From: Actinomycetota bacterium | GTDB taxonomy: Bacteria > Actinomycetota > Rubrobacteria > Rubrobacterales > Rubrobacteraceae | Reading direction: 5' to 3' | Assembly: GCA_020200675.1 (NCBI GenBank) | Contig: JAIVIG010000302.1 | Coordinates: 1 to 8,785 of the forward strand | DNA: 8,785 nucleotides | In this document: piece by piece, positions 1 to 5,776 of the stretch | Position numbering within the stretch: position 1 is the first letter of the stretch | How the letters are laid out: each line of letters starts with the position of its first letter | Position numbers and translations under genes: made by a program | The notes under the pieces: generated by a model | Databases searched by the model: none | Told to the model about the DNA's origin: nothing | Seen by the model: the letters and a program-made list of their open reading frames with translations, nothing else

Positions 1-16
1 ATTCTAAGAGGTCTAC

Positions 17-39
17 CGCGGAGAGTAGCCGCGCTTTTT
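17..39 (+). terminator. Probable intrinsic terminator of a gene upstream of the window
   Basis: CGCGG at 17-21 is exactly complementary to CCGCG at 29-33, leaving a 7-base loop, and is followed after one base by five T residues (35-39). This is the usual shape of a + strand Rho-independent terminator, although the stem is only 5 bp. It would end a gene lying to the left of the window. Seen in sequence; the function is inferred. Confidence 0.45.
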
Positions 40-59
40 CCCTCTCCTCCAACGACCTA

Positions 60-160
60 GATCACCCACTCTACGAACGTTTCGTTACGATTTTGTTGGG
101 TTGTGTTAAACGTAACCCCTGAGACCATAACTGGTATCGTAGTATACATTTCTCGGTGCG
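60..160. promoter_or_regulatory. AT-rich stretch with clustered inverted repeats, possible promoter/operator
   Basis: This is the most AT-rich part of the left end. It holds ACGAA-CGT-TTCGT (73-85), GTTACG (84-89) against CGTAAC (111-116), GGGTT (98-102) against AACCC (114-118), and GTAT-CGTAGT-ATAC (134-147). A weak sigma70-like pair can be drawn (CTGAGA 119-124, TATACA 143-148, 18-base spacer), which would transcribe the hairpins at 183-284. No individual element is strong. The claim rests on the density of short repeats in locally unusual composition. Confidence 0.3.
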
Positions 161-182
161 CGGCCGTGAAACAATACCGCCA

Positions 183-198
183 GGCTCGAGATCGAGCC
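183..198 (+). repeat. Short perfect hairpin (7-bp inverted repeat)
   Basis: GGCTCGA at 183-189 is the exact reverse complement of TCGAGCC at 192-198. The two-base gap means the RNA would form about 6 pairs with a 4-base loop. It is followed by a purine-rich run (200-222) and then the large hairpin at 225-284, so the two may form one structured leader or RNA. There is no T-tract, so it is not an obvious terminator. Confidence 0.45.
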
Positions 199-224
199 CA
201 GGGGAAGTTGGGAAAGGGAAGACG

Positions 225-284
225 GAGCGCGGGCCGGTGCTTAGTTATTATCCCCCTCTTAGGGCTGAGCACCGGTCCGCGTTC
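225..284 (+). other. 20-bp hairpin with three G.U pairs, candidate structured RNA
   Basis: Arms 225-244 and 265-284 pair at all 20 positions. Seventeen pairs are Watson-Crick and three are G.U in + strand RNA (227-282, 233-276, 242-267). On the other strand these three would be A-C mismatches, so if the structure matters it is as + strand RNA. The 20-base loop contains a smaller hairpin, CCCT (254-257) with AGGG (261-264). No T-tract follows. It ends 47 bases before the ATG at 332, so it could be a leader element of that gene, a separate small RNA, or a remnant of a repeat element. Pairing is seen; function is unknown. Confidence 0.5.
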
Positions 285-331
285 GGTCGGCGTATGCTAG
301 ATCTCTCGTGAGGGTGCGGGAAGGGGTTTGC

Positions 332-763
332 ATGATCGATAGCGGGACCAACACGGTCGTGGGGAGGATGATCGAGGCGACCTGGGCGTCTTACCGGCCG
401 CTCCTTGCCGGGCTCGCCGCGGTCCAGGAGCAGAACATGAAGCTCGCCCGGTACTCCACCGGGATGTTCCTGAGAGAGGCGGAGAGGCAGCGGGAAGCCA
501 TGCAGGCGATGATCGAAGGGTCGTTCAGGGCCTACACGAGCCTTCTACACACCCCCGTCTCCTCCCCGAGTAACGACGGGGCCGGCGCCGAAGACGGGGA
601 CCCGGACCTGCCGATAGAGGACTACGAGCGGCTCTCTGAGGGAGAGATCTCCGGCGAGTTGGGCGAACTCTCGGCGGACGAGGTCGAGGAGCTCAGAGAG
701 TACGAGACAAAGAACCAGAACCGCCACGCCGTGGTGGAGCGGTTCGACCGAAGTCTGGTCTGA
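332..763 (+). CDS. Hypothetical protein, phasin-like helical N-terminus plus charged C-terminal domain
   Basis: This gene encodes 143 aa. I chose the ATG at 332 rather than the GTG at 308 because the purine-rich GGGAAGGGG lies about 5 bases before it. Residues 9-72 look like continuous amphipathic helix rich in Ala, Gln, Glu, Arg and Met, resembling phasins or other surface-coating helical proteins. Residues 76-92 are a Ser/Gly/Asp linker. Residues 93-143 form a compact acidic domain running from LPIEDYERLS through LSADEVEELREYE to NRHAVVERFD. I associate such tails, from memory only, with small actinobacterial proteins annotated as domains of unknown function. There is no signal peptide or membrane segment, so it is probably cytoplasmic. 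A role at polyhydroxyalkanoate granules or another surface is only a guess. It lies downstream of the structured leader at 183-284. Confidence 0.75.
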   Translation: MIDSGTNTVVGRMIEATWASYRPLLAGLAAVQEQNMKLARYSTGMFLREAERQREAMQAMIEGSFRAYTSLLHTPVSSPSNDGAGAEDGDPDLPIEDYERLSEGEISGELGELSADEVEELREYETKNQNRHAVVERFDRSLV

Positions 764-827
764 TCCAACGGACGGGTACGTAGACACGAGAGGGCGCTAC
801 ACCGGGACGCGAGCGACCCCGCAGTAC

Positions 828-1145
828 GTGATCTCCCGTCGGGAGAAAGGAGCCCCGGAGCTACTACGCATCTCCCTGCGGGCCGGCAACGAGAAGGCGC
901 TGCCAGTGTTCTCCTCCGAGATGCTGGCCCGAGGTTTCCTCCGGTCCGGCGACCTCGGCCCAGAGTGGAGCGTCAGGGAATCCCACAACGGCGAGCTGGC
1001 CTCGCTGCTACTCGGGCCGTACACGGACGTAATGTGGGTCTTGCCCAACCCCCTCCCGGAACCACTCGCGGCGGAAGACGCGCTGCTCAACCTCCTGGAC
1101 CGGGGTAGGTTCGTAAGCCTTCTCCTAAATCGAGGACGCGGCTGA
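828..1145 (+). CDS. Small hypothetical protein, start uncertain
   Basis: The frame encodes about 105 aa from the GTG at 828. The protein looks real: hydrophobic and charged residues are balanced, it has a coherent fold-like pattern (VFSSEMLARGFL, then SLLLGPYTDVMWVLPNPLP, then FVSLLL), and it uses GC-rich third positions. I do not recognise a named family; it appears to be a small soluble alpha/beta protein. The start is a problem. No SD sequence precedes the GTG at 828, yet the frame stays open upstream to the stop at 615-617 without any ATG, GTG or TTG. The nearest SD-like run (GAGAGGG, 788-794) has no usable start after it in this frame. The true start may be a rare codon, the GTG may be translated by coupling to the gene ending at 763, or a start may have been lost. 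It ends 126 bases before lutA and is probably not part of that operon. Confidence 0.55.
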   Translation: MISRREKGAPELLRISLRAGNEKALPVFSSEMLARGFLRSGDLGPEWSVRESHNGELASLLLGPYTDVMWVLPNPLPEPLAAEDALLNLLDRGRFVSLLLNRGRG

Positions 1146-1150
1146 TCCGG

Positions 1151-1182
1151 TTGAGCCCCTCCCGCGCGGGATGAGCTATGAT
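1151..1182 (+). promoter_or_regulatory. Possible lutA promoter with a palindrome in the spacer
   Basis: TTGAGC (1151-1156) and TATGAT (1177-1182) resemble -35 and -10 boxes. The -10 matches TATAAT at five of six positions, but the 20-base spacer is longer than the usual 17. The perfect 10-base palindrome CCCGCGCGGG (1161-1170) lies between the boxes, where a bound regulator would block or realign RNA polymerase. No lut regulator gene is present in the window. Boxes and palindrome are seen; promoter use is inferred. Confidence 0.35.
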
Positions 1183-1218
1183 GTGAGCGGAGATAGGAGA
1201 AGCCGACAGGGATCTGAG

Positions 1219-1245
1219 GCCGGGCGCTAGAGGAGCGCCTCCGGC
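1219..1245 (+). promoter_or_regulatory. Hairpin in the lutA 5' leader next to the ribosome site
   Basis: GCCGG-GCGCT (1219-1228) pairs with AGCGC (1234-1238) and CCGGC (1241-1245). This gives 10 GC-rich pairs with a 5-base loop and a two-base bulge (CT, 1239-1240). It ends a few bases before the purine-rich ribosome-binding region (1250-1265). There is no T-tract, so it is not a standard terminator. It could stabilise the lut mRNA or influence translation starting at lutA. Confidence 0.4.
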
Positions 1246-1271
1246 GTCCGGAAGAGAGAAGGGGGTCGTCC

Positions 1272-2015
1272 GTGCGCGTAGCTCTCTTTGTCACCTGCTT
1301 CAACGACACGCTATTCCCCGAGACCGGCCGGGCTACCGTCGAGCTCCTCGAACGCCTCGGGATAGAGGTGGACTTCCCCCTGGAGCAGACCTGCTGCGGC
1401 CAGATGCACTTCAACACCGGCTACCAGCGCGAGGCGATACCGCTCGTCCGGCGCTTCGTCGAGGTCTTCGAGGACTACGACGCCGTAGTAGCGCCCTCGG
1501 GCTCCTGCGTCGGCATGGTGCGCGAGCTCTACCCCATGGCCGCCGACCTTGCAAACGACAAACGCCTCGCCGCCCGAGTCGAGGAGCTCGCCCCCAGGGT
1601 CTTCGAGCTCTCGGAGTTCCTGGTCAAAAAGCTCGGGATGACGGACGTCGGTGCCTACTACCCGCACCGCGTCACCTACCACCCGACCTGCCACTCCTTG
1701 AGGATGCTGAAAGTCGGTGATGCGCCCGTAAAGCTGCTCCAGGCCGTGCGGGGCATAGACTTCGTCGAGCTGCCCGAGGCCCGAGAGTGTTGCGGCTTCG
1801 GGGGAACCTTCGCCGTCAAAAACGCCGACACCTCCATCGCCATGCTCGGCGACAAGCTCCGGCATGTTCTCGATACCGAGGCGGAGATCTGCACCGCCGG
1901 CGACAACTCGTGCCTCATGCACATCGGCGGCGGTCTCAAACGCCAGCGTGCCGGAGTGAGGACCGTCCACCTGGCGGAGATACTCGCCACCACCGAGGAG
2001 AAGATAAAACCGTGA
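1272..2015 (+). CDS. lutA: LutA, (Fe-S)-binding subunit of the L-lactate utilization complex
   Basis: This 247-aa protein belongs to the LutA/YkgE family, which acts with LutB and LutC in the cytoplasm to oxidise L-lactate to pyruvate, as established for Bacillus subtilis. It has the two cysteine-rich CCG domains of the family. The first has C9, then C41-C42-G ('CCGQMHFN') and C79. The second has C140, then C173-C174-G ('CCGFGGTFA'). Cysteines of this kind bind an iron-sulfur cluster in related heterodisulfide reductase and glycolate oxidase subunits. The length matches the family. The start is GTG at 1272, six bases after a GGGGG run within an extended purine-rich SD region. It is the first gene of lutABC, and its stop overlaps the lutB start in GTGA. 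A second CCG protein such as GlpC or GlcF is less likely, because lutB and lutC follow in the standard order. Confidence 0.93.
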   Translation: MRVALFVTCFNDTLFPETGRATVELLERLGIEVDFPLEQTCCGQMHFNTGYQREAIPLVRRFVEVFEDYDAVVAPSGSCVGMVRELYPMAADLANDKRLAARVEELAPRVFELSEFLVKKLGMTDVGAYYPHRVTYHPTCHSLRMLKVGDAPVKLLQAVRGIDFVELPEARECCGFGGTFAVKNADTSIAMLGDKLRHVLDTEAEICTAGDNSCLMHIGGGLKRQRAGVRTVHLAEILATTEEKIKP

Positions 2016-3481
2016 CCATCGATTCCCCAGACGCCTTCTCCGGCGGCAAGACCCCGCGCTTCGAGGAGACCGCCCGCGAGAGCCTCGCCGACACCCAGCT
2101 AAGGCGCAACCTCGGCAAGGCCACCCAGACCATCCGTCACAAGAGGGCCGTGGCCGTCGAGGAGATGCCAGACTGGGAGCAGCTCAGGGAGGCCGGACGG
2201 GCCCTGAAGTCGCGTACGTTGCGCCACCTCGACGAGTACCTCTTGCGGCTCGAAGAGTCCGTGACGAGGACCGGGGGCCAGGTACACTGGGCGCGGGACG
2301 GCGAAGAGGCGAACCGCATCATCGCCGGTATCGCGAAGAGCCACGACGCCGGAGAGGTCGTCAAGGTCAAGTCCATCGCCACCGACGAGACCAAGCTCAA
2401 CGAGCACCTCGAGAGGGAGGGCATCGAGGCGGTAGAGACGGATCTCGCGGAGCTCATCATCCAGCTCGCGGGCGAGACCTCTTCGCACATCCTGGTCCCG
2501 GCGATACACAAGAACCGCTCCGAGATCCGGGAGCTCTTCATGCGGAAGCTCGGTGTCGAAGACCTCTCGGACGACCCGCCCGACCTGGCCAACGCCGCCC
2601 GGCTCTACCTGCGCGAGAAGTTTCTAAAAGCGAAGGTCGGTATCAGCGGGGCGAACTTCGCGGTGGCCGATACGGGGACGGTGTGCGTCGTCGAGTCCGA
2701 GGGCAACGGCCGGATGTGTACGACGCTGCCACCAGTGCTCGTGACGCTCATGGGGATAGAGAAGATCATCCCGACCTGGCAGGACTACGAGGTCTTTATG
2801 CAGCTCCTTCCCCGCTCCTCGACCGCCGAGCGGATGAACCCGTACACTACGTTCTGGACCGGCGTCTCCGAGGGCGATGGGCCGCAGGAGTTCCACCTCG
2901 TCCTCCTGGACAACGGGCGAACGGAGGTTTTGGCCGACGAGATCGGACGCCAGACCCTCAACTGCATCCGCTGCTCGGCCTGCCTGAACGTCTGCCCCGT
3001 CTACGAACGCACCGGCGGCCACGCCTACAACTCCGTCTACCCCGGTCCCATCGGGGCGATCCTCACCCCGCAACTCGTCGGCATCGGCAAGCCCGGCTCC
3101 GACTCTCTACCCTACGCCTCTTCCCTGTGCGGGGCGTGCTACGAAGTCTGCCCCGTAAAGATAAACATCCCGGAGGTACTAATACACCTGCGGGGCAGGA
3201 TCGTGCGACACAAGCAGGACAATGGTGGTATCAAGGGCAAGCTCGACCCGGAGAACGTCGCGATGCAGGCGATGGCGAAGACCTTCTCGAACCCGAGGCT
3301 CTACGAGGGCGCTCAGAGAGCGGCAAGGATAGGCCAGTGGCCCCTGGCGCGCAGCGGGGCCATCCACCGCCTCCCCGGCAGGCTCGCCGGCTGGACCGAA
3401 GCCCGCGACCTCAAGCCCGTCCCGGAGCAGACCTTCCGCGAGTGGTGGAGGTCCAGGAAGCGTTCGGGGGAGGTCACGTGA
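2012..3481 (+). CDS. lutB: LutB, ferredoxin-type iron-sulfur subunit of the L-lactate utilization complex
   Basis: This 489-aa protein matches the LutB/YkgF family in length and domain order. About 300 residues of LUD domain (including GISGANFAVADTGT) are followed by an iron-sulfur region. That region has C318, C321, C324 and C328 as CIRCSACLNVCP, and C373, C376 and C380 as CGACYEVCP. These seven cysteines fit the 4+3 pattern of LutB, which carries two 4Fe-4S clusters and relays electrons from lactate oxidation. A short C-terminal region ends in a basic tail. I chose the GTG at 2012 because it overlaps the lutA stop in GTGA, has an SD (GAGGAGAAG) about 8 bases upstream, and gives family-like length. 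The frame is open further upstream inside lutA, but that is an artefact of overlap. It is translationally coupled to lutA and lutC. Confidence 0.94.
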   Translation: MTIDSPDAFSGGKTPRFEETARESLADTQLRRNLGKATQTIRHKRAVAVEEMPDWEQLREAGRALKSRTLRHLDEYLLRLEESVTRTGGQVHWARDGEEANRIIAGIAKSHDAGEVVKVKSIATDETKLNEHLEREGIEAVETDLAELIIQLAGETSSHILVPAIHKNRSEIRELFMRKLGVEDLSDDPPDLANAARLYLREKFLKAKVGISGANFAVADTGTVCVVESEGNGRMCTTLPPVLVTLMGIEKIIPTWQDYEVFMQLLPRSSTAERMNPYTTFWTGVSEGDGPQEFHLVLLDNGRTEVLADEIGRQTLNCIRCSACLNVCPVYERTGGHAYNSVYPGPIGAILTPQLVGIGKPGSDSLPYASSLCGACYEVCPVKINIPEVLIHLRGRIVRHKQDNGGIKGKLDPENVAMQAMAKTFSNPRLYEGAQRAARIGQWPLARSGAIHRLPGRLAGWTEARDLKPVPEQTFREWWRSRKRSGEVT

Positions 3482-4149
3482 CCTCCGCCAGGGAGGAGAT
3501 CCTGCGCCGCGTCCGCCGCGCGACACACGACGTCCCGAAGGACGAGCGCCCCGAAGACGTCCCCGTCGAGCGCGGCTACCGCAAAGAGGACGACGCCCCG
3601 CGCGAGGAAATAGTCGCGCGGTTCGCCGAAAGGGTCGCCGAGTACGAGGCAACCGTACACCGCGTGAGCGCATCCGACCTGCCCCGCGAGATAGCCGAAG
3701 CCCTGGAGAGGCGCGGCGTCCGGAGTCTCGTCGTCCCCGCCAGGCTACCCGACGAGTGGATACCTGACGGCCCGGACGTCCTGCGCGACGGTACCCGTAC
3801 CCCGCTCTCCAACGAGGAGCTCGACCGGAGCGACGGGGTATTGACCGCCTGTTCGTTGGGCATCGCCCAGACCGGCACAATCGTCCTCGACGCCGGTGAG
3901 GGGCAGGGCCGCCGCGCTCTAACGCTCCTGCCCGACTACCATCTGTGCGTGGTGCGCGAGGATCAGGTCGTGGGCCTCGTCCCCGAAGCCTTCGCGGAGC
4001 TTGAAGAGACCGTGACGGATGAGGGTAGGGCCATCACCTTCATCTCCGGGCCTTCCGCTACCTCGGATATAGAGCTGAATCGGGTCGAAGGCGTGCACGG
4101 GCCGCGCACGTTGGAAGTCTTGATCGCCGGCCAACCCGGGGACGAGTAG
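3478..4149 (+). CDS. lutC: LutC, LUD-domain subunit of the L-lactate utilization complex
   Basis: This 223-aa protein has the LUD fold of the LutC/YkgG family, the third member of the lactate-oxidising complex. Two conserved blocks are visible: GIAQTGTIVLD at residues 128-138, and SGPSATSDIE at 190-199, followed by LNRVEGVHGPRTLEVLI. The N-terminal 60 residues are charged and helical, as is usual. The start is GTG at 3478, overlapping the lutB stop in GTGA, with GGGGGAGG a few bases upstream. The frame is also open within lutB but encodes low-complexity shadow sequence there. The LUD proteins have no established catalytic residue I can point to, so the molecular role is by family. It is the last gene of the operon, with the next gene convergent 41 bases away. 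No lactate permease or LutR-like GntR regulator is adjacent. Confidence 0.92.
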   Translation: MTSAREEILRRVRRATHDVPKDERPEDVPVERGYRKEDDAPREEIVARFAERVAEYEATVHRVSASDLPREIAEALERRGVRSLVVPARLPDEWIPDGPDVLRDGTRTPLSNEELDRSDGVLTACSLGIAQTGTIVLDAGEGQGRRALTLLPDYHLCVVREDQVVGLVPEAFAELEETVTDEGRAITFISGPSATSDIELNRVEGVHGPRTLEVLIAGQPGDE

Positions 4150-4166
4150 GCGTTTAGCGGCTCGCC

Positions 4167-4187
4167 GGGTCTAACGGTAGAGCGCCC
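4167..4187. terminator. Weak hairpin between convergent genes
   Basis: GGG-TCTA (4167-4173) can pair with TAGA (4178-4181) and CCC (4185-4187) around an ACGG loop, with a three-base bulge. It sits in the 41-base gap between the lutC stop and the stop of the convergent hydrolase gene, where a bidirectional terminator is expected. There is no T-tract on either strand, so the call is weak. Confidence 0.22.
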
Positions 4188-4190
4188 GAT

Positions 4191-5075
4191 TCATCGCCAC
4201 CAACTCGCTATCTCCGCAACGATCTCGTCCGCGGCGTCCTCCTGGATGAAGTGGCCGGCGCCCCGAAGTATGGCGGTGCGGTGCTCCGGGAAGGCCTGCT
4301 CGAACCGGCTGCGCTCCGCTTCCCGGAACGCGGGGTCGCGGTCTCCCCACACGATGAGCACGGGGAGCTTCGCGAGGCTTTCCAACTCTCTTTCTACCCC
4401 GGCGAGATAGTCGCTGCTGCCGAGAATCTCGCGCGGAAAGACGTAGGTGGGCTCCCTGGACGAACGCCGGGAAAAGGGTCCCCTGTAGGCCGCCATCACC
4501 TCCTTCGGCAGCCTACCGCGTCTCACGCCCGCCGGCACGAGGAGGTTGACGAACGCGTTGAAGTTGCGGATGAGGAATCCGCCTGGGGGGCCGCCTACCA
4601 GCCTGGAGAAGAGCTCGAAGCGGGGGTTGCCGTTGACCGGCCACGCCCAGGTGTTACCGACGACCAGCGCCCGGAACCGTCCGGGGTGCCGGGAAGCGAC
4701 CCCGAGGCCGATCGGGCCTCCCCAATCCTGGACCATCAGCGTCGTGTCGGAGAGATCGAGGGCGAGGAGGAAACGTTCGACGATTCGCGCGTGCTCCGCG
4801 GGGGTGAACCCGTAACCCTCCCGCGCGCTAGAAAGCCCGAACCCCGGGTAGTCGAGGGCGACGCACCTGAAGCGGTCCCGCAGCCCCCCGATGATGTCCC
4901 GGTACAGGAAAGACCAGGTGGGGTTGCCGTGGAGCAACAGCAGCGGAGCCCCCTCTCCCTCGTCCACGTAATGCACTCTGCACCCGTCGAGCTCCAGGAA
5001 ACGGCTGCGAAACGGGAAGAGGCGCCCGTCAAGCCAGGACGGCCGCCCCGAACCACTTCGCAAACCCGGGTCCAC
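4191..5075 (-). CDS. Alpha/beta hydrolase, haloalkane dehalogenase-like
   Basis: This 294-aa cytoplasmic hydrolase has all the main landmarks of haloalkane dehalogenases, which cleave carbon-halogen bonds through an aspartate ester. HGNPTW (49-54) gives the oxyanion loop with N51. VQDWGG (115-120) gives nucleophile D117 and halide-binding-type W118. WGDRD (243-247) gives the probable acid D247, and GAGHF (272-276) gives base H275. The cap region (about 141-225) contains W143 and W145. Asp-His-Asp with Asn and Trp resembles the HLD-III set as described for the family. Related fluoroacetate dehalogenases and epoxide hydrolases share much of this, so the substrate is unknown. I chose the GTG at 5075 because GGGAGGAGG lies a few bases upstream and the length is normal. 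The frame extends further upstream, but that part lacks family sequence. It is convergent with lutC. Confidence 0.85.
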   Translation of the reverse strand: MDPGLRSGSGRPSWLDGRLFPFRSRFLELDGCRVHYVDEGEGAPLLLLHGNPTWSFLYRDIIGGLRDRFRCVALDYPGFGLSSAREGYGFTPAEHARIVERFLLALDLSDTTLMVQDWGGPIGLGVASRHPGRFRALVVGNTWAWPVNGNPRFELFSRLVGGPPGGFLIRNFNAFVNLLVPAGVRRGRLPKEVMAAYRGPFSRRSSREPTYVFPREILGSSDYLAGVERELESLAKLPVLIVWGDRDPAFREAERSRFEQAFPEHRTAILRGAGHFIQEDAADEIVAEIASWWR

Positions 5076-5154
5076 TCCACCTCCTCCCGTGGAAAGATCG
5101 TTTCGCGCCCCCGCCTCTAGCGTGGTGCGGCCTTCTGGCGCTGTCTGTCTCTTG

Positions 5155-5179
5155 TTACCCACTCCCGGTGTCGAGGAAC
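5155..5179 (-). promoter_or_regulatory. Possible stress-sigma-type promoter for the hydrolase
   Basis: Read on the minus strand, GTTC (5176-5179) is followed after 15 bases by GGGTAA (5155-5160). This resembles the GTTT / GGGTA pattern of SigB/SigF-class promoters in Gram-positive bacteria. It lies about 80 bases before the hydrolase GTG. The -35 match is imperfect and such short motifs arise by chance, so this is tentative. Confidence 0.25.
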
Positions 5180-5295
5180 TTTCGCACGCTTGATCGAACG
5201 AGCACCAGGCGAATAGGAATCTCGAACTCGTAGCGGGAACCGCCCCGACACCCTTCGCGTGCTCTGCTTCCGCACGATCGGATTTCTCGGCGCGT

Positions 5296-5354
5296 GTACC
5301 TTTCTCGGGGTACGGGTAGGGGTTCCCAGGTTGGTTCCCGTGACGCCGGGGAAC
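5296..5354 (+). promoter_or_regulatory. Hairpins and direct repeats upstream of the 116-aa gene
   Basis: The 315-base gap between divergent genes (5076-5390) has no gene I can support. Its right part holds two short hairpins. GTACC (5296-5300) pairs with GGTAC (5309-5313). GTTCCCG (5334-5340) pairs with 5347-5354 with one bulged G and a 6-base loop. TTTCTCGG occurs twice (5283-5290, 5301-5308), and GGTTCCC twice (5321-5327, 5333-5339). These could be operator sites or leader structure for the gene starting at 5391. No T-tract or clear promoter was found. Confidence 0.28.
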
Positions 5355-5390
5355 GCTTGCAGGGTCCGCGAACAGAAGGAGACCGATAGC

Positions 5391-5741
5391 ATGGCAGCCA
5401 ACGAGACCGACGCCGCCCTGGACCAAGCCGTGGCGATCCTGCAGGGCGGGGTGGAGCGACCTGGGATGGAGAGGGCGCTGCGAGTGATCGAGACCTGGGA
5501 GCAGAGGCTCGCGGCCTCCGAGAGCTCCGAGCTCATCTCCATCTCCGATAACCTGGCAGACCTGAGGATCCAGCTTTTGGCGGGTGACTCCGACCCCGCG
5601 GCCGTGGGGCGACTCCTCGTGACTCTGGGCGAGCAAGTCGGGATCGTGGCCGAAAGCGACATCGGCGCGCCGATCGCCGACAGGCTATCGCAGCTTGGCG
5701 CCTTGCTAACCGACCAGGGCAACGCGCTCGCGAACCGGTAG
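5391..5741 (+). CDS. Hypothetical all-helical protein, 116 aa
   Basis: The ATG at 5391 has AGAAGGAGA ending 8 bases upstream, a strong SD that settles the start even though the frame is open further left. The protein is acidic, soluble and appears entirely helical, with no signal peptide, membrane segment or metal motif. It starts with a region like MAANETDAALDQAVAIL, then a helix with W (ALRVIETWEQRL), a conserved-looking middle (LADLRIQLLAGDSDPAAVGRLLVTLGEQ) and a final helix (IADRLSQLGALLTDQG). This pattern resembles small conserved hypothetical proteins of unknown function that I cannot name with certainty. It stands alone: it is divergent from the hydrolase and convergent with the MarR-GNAT gene, with 35 bases between stops. 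No function is proposed. Confidence 0.8.
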   Translation: MAANETDAALDQAVAILQGGVERPGMERALRVIETWEQRLAASESSELISISDNLADLRIQLLAGDSDPAAVGRLLVTLGEQVGIVAESDIGAPIADRLSQLGALLTDQGNALANR

Positions 5742-5776
5742 AGAGCACCGAAACCGGGGCTCGGCCGGCCACCGCT

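Noticed and set aside
103..300. Open + strand frame of 65 codons in the left intergenic region
   Set aside because: It starts in the AT-rich block without an SD and runs through the large hairpin; the codon usage and product look random.
797..1417. Long minus-strand frame (206 codons) over the hypothetical gene and lutA start
   Set aside because: The product is Ser/Arg/Pro-rich low-complexity sequence, typical of the antisense of GC-rich genes, and it overlaps better supported genes.
1787..2011. Upstream extension of lutB inside lutA
   Set aside because: The extra residues are Arg/His-rich shadow sequence; the GTG at 2012 has an SD and gives normal LutB length.
2683..3477. Upstream extension of lutC inside lutB
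   Set aside because: It is Arg/Pro-rich shadow coding; the GTG at 3478 overlaps the lutB stop and gives a family-like protein.
4157..4196. tRNA D-arm-like sequence (GGTCTAACGGTAGAGCG) between lutC and the hydrolase
   Set aside because: No acceptor, anticodon or T-arm pairing can be built around it, so it is not a tRNA; a tRNA fragment or chance are both possible.
5308..5318. Two GGGTA boxes on the + strand as a SigB-type promoter for the 116-aa gene
   Set aside because: No GTTT-like -35 lies at a suitable distance.
5076..5636. Upstream extension of the hydrolase across the divergent intergenic region
   Set aside because: It lacks family sequence, overlaps the opposite 116-aa gene, and a strong SD supports the GTG at 5075.
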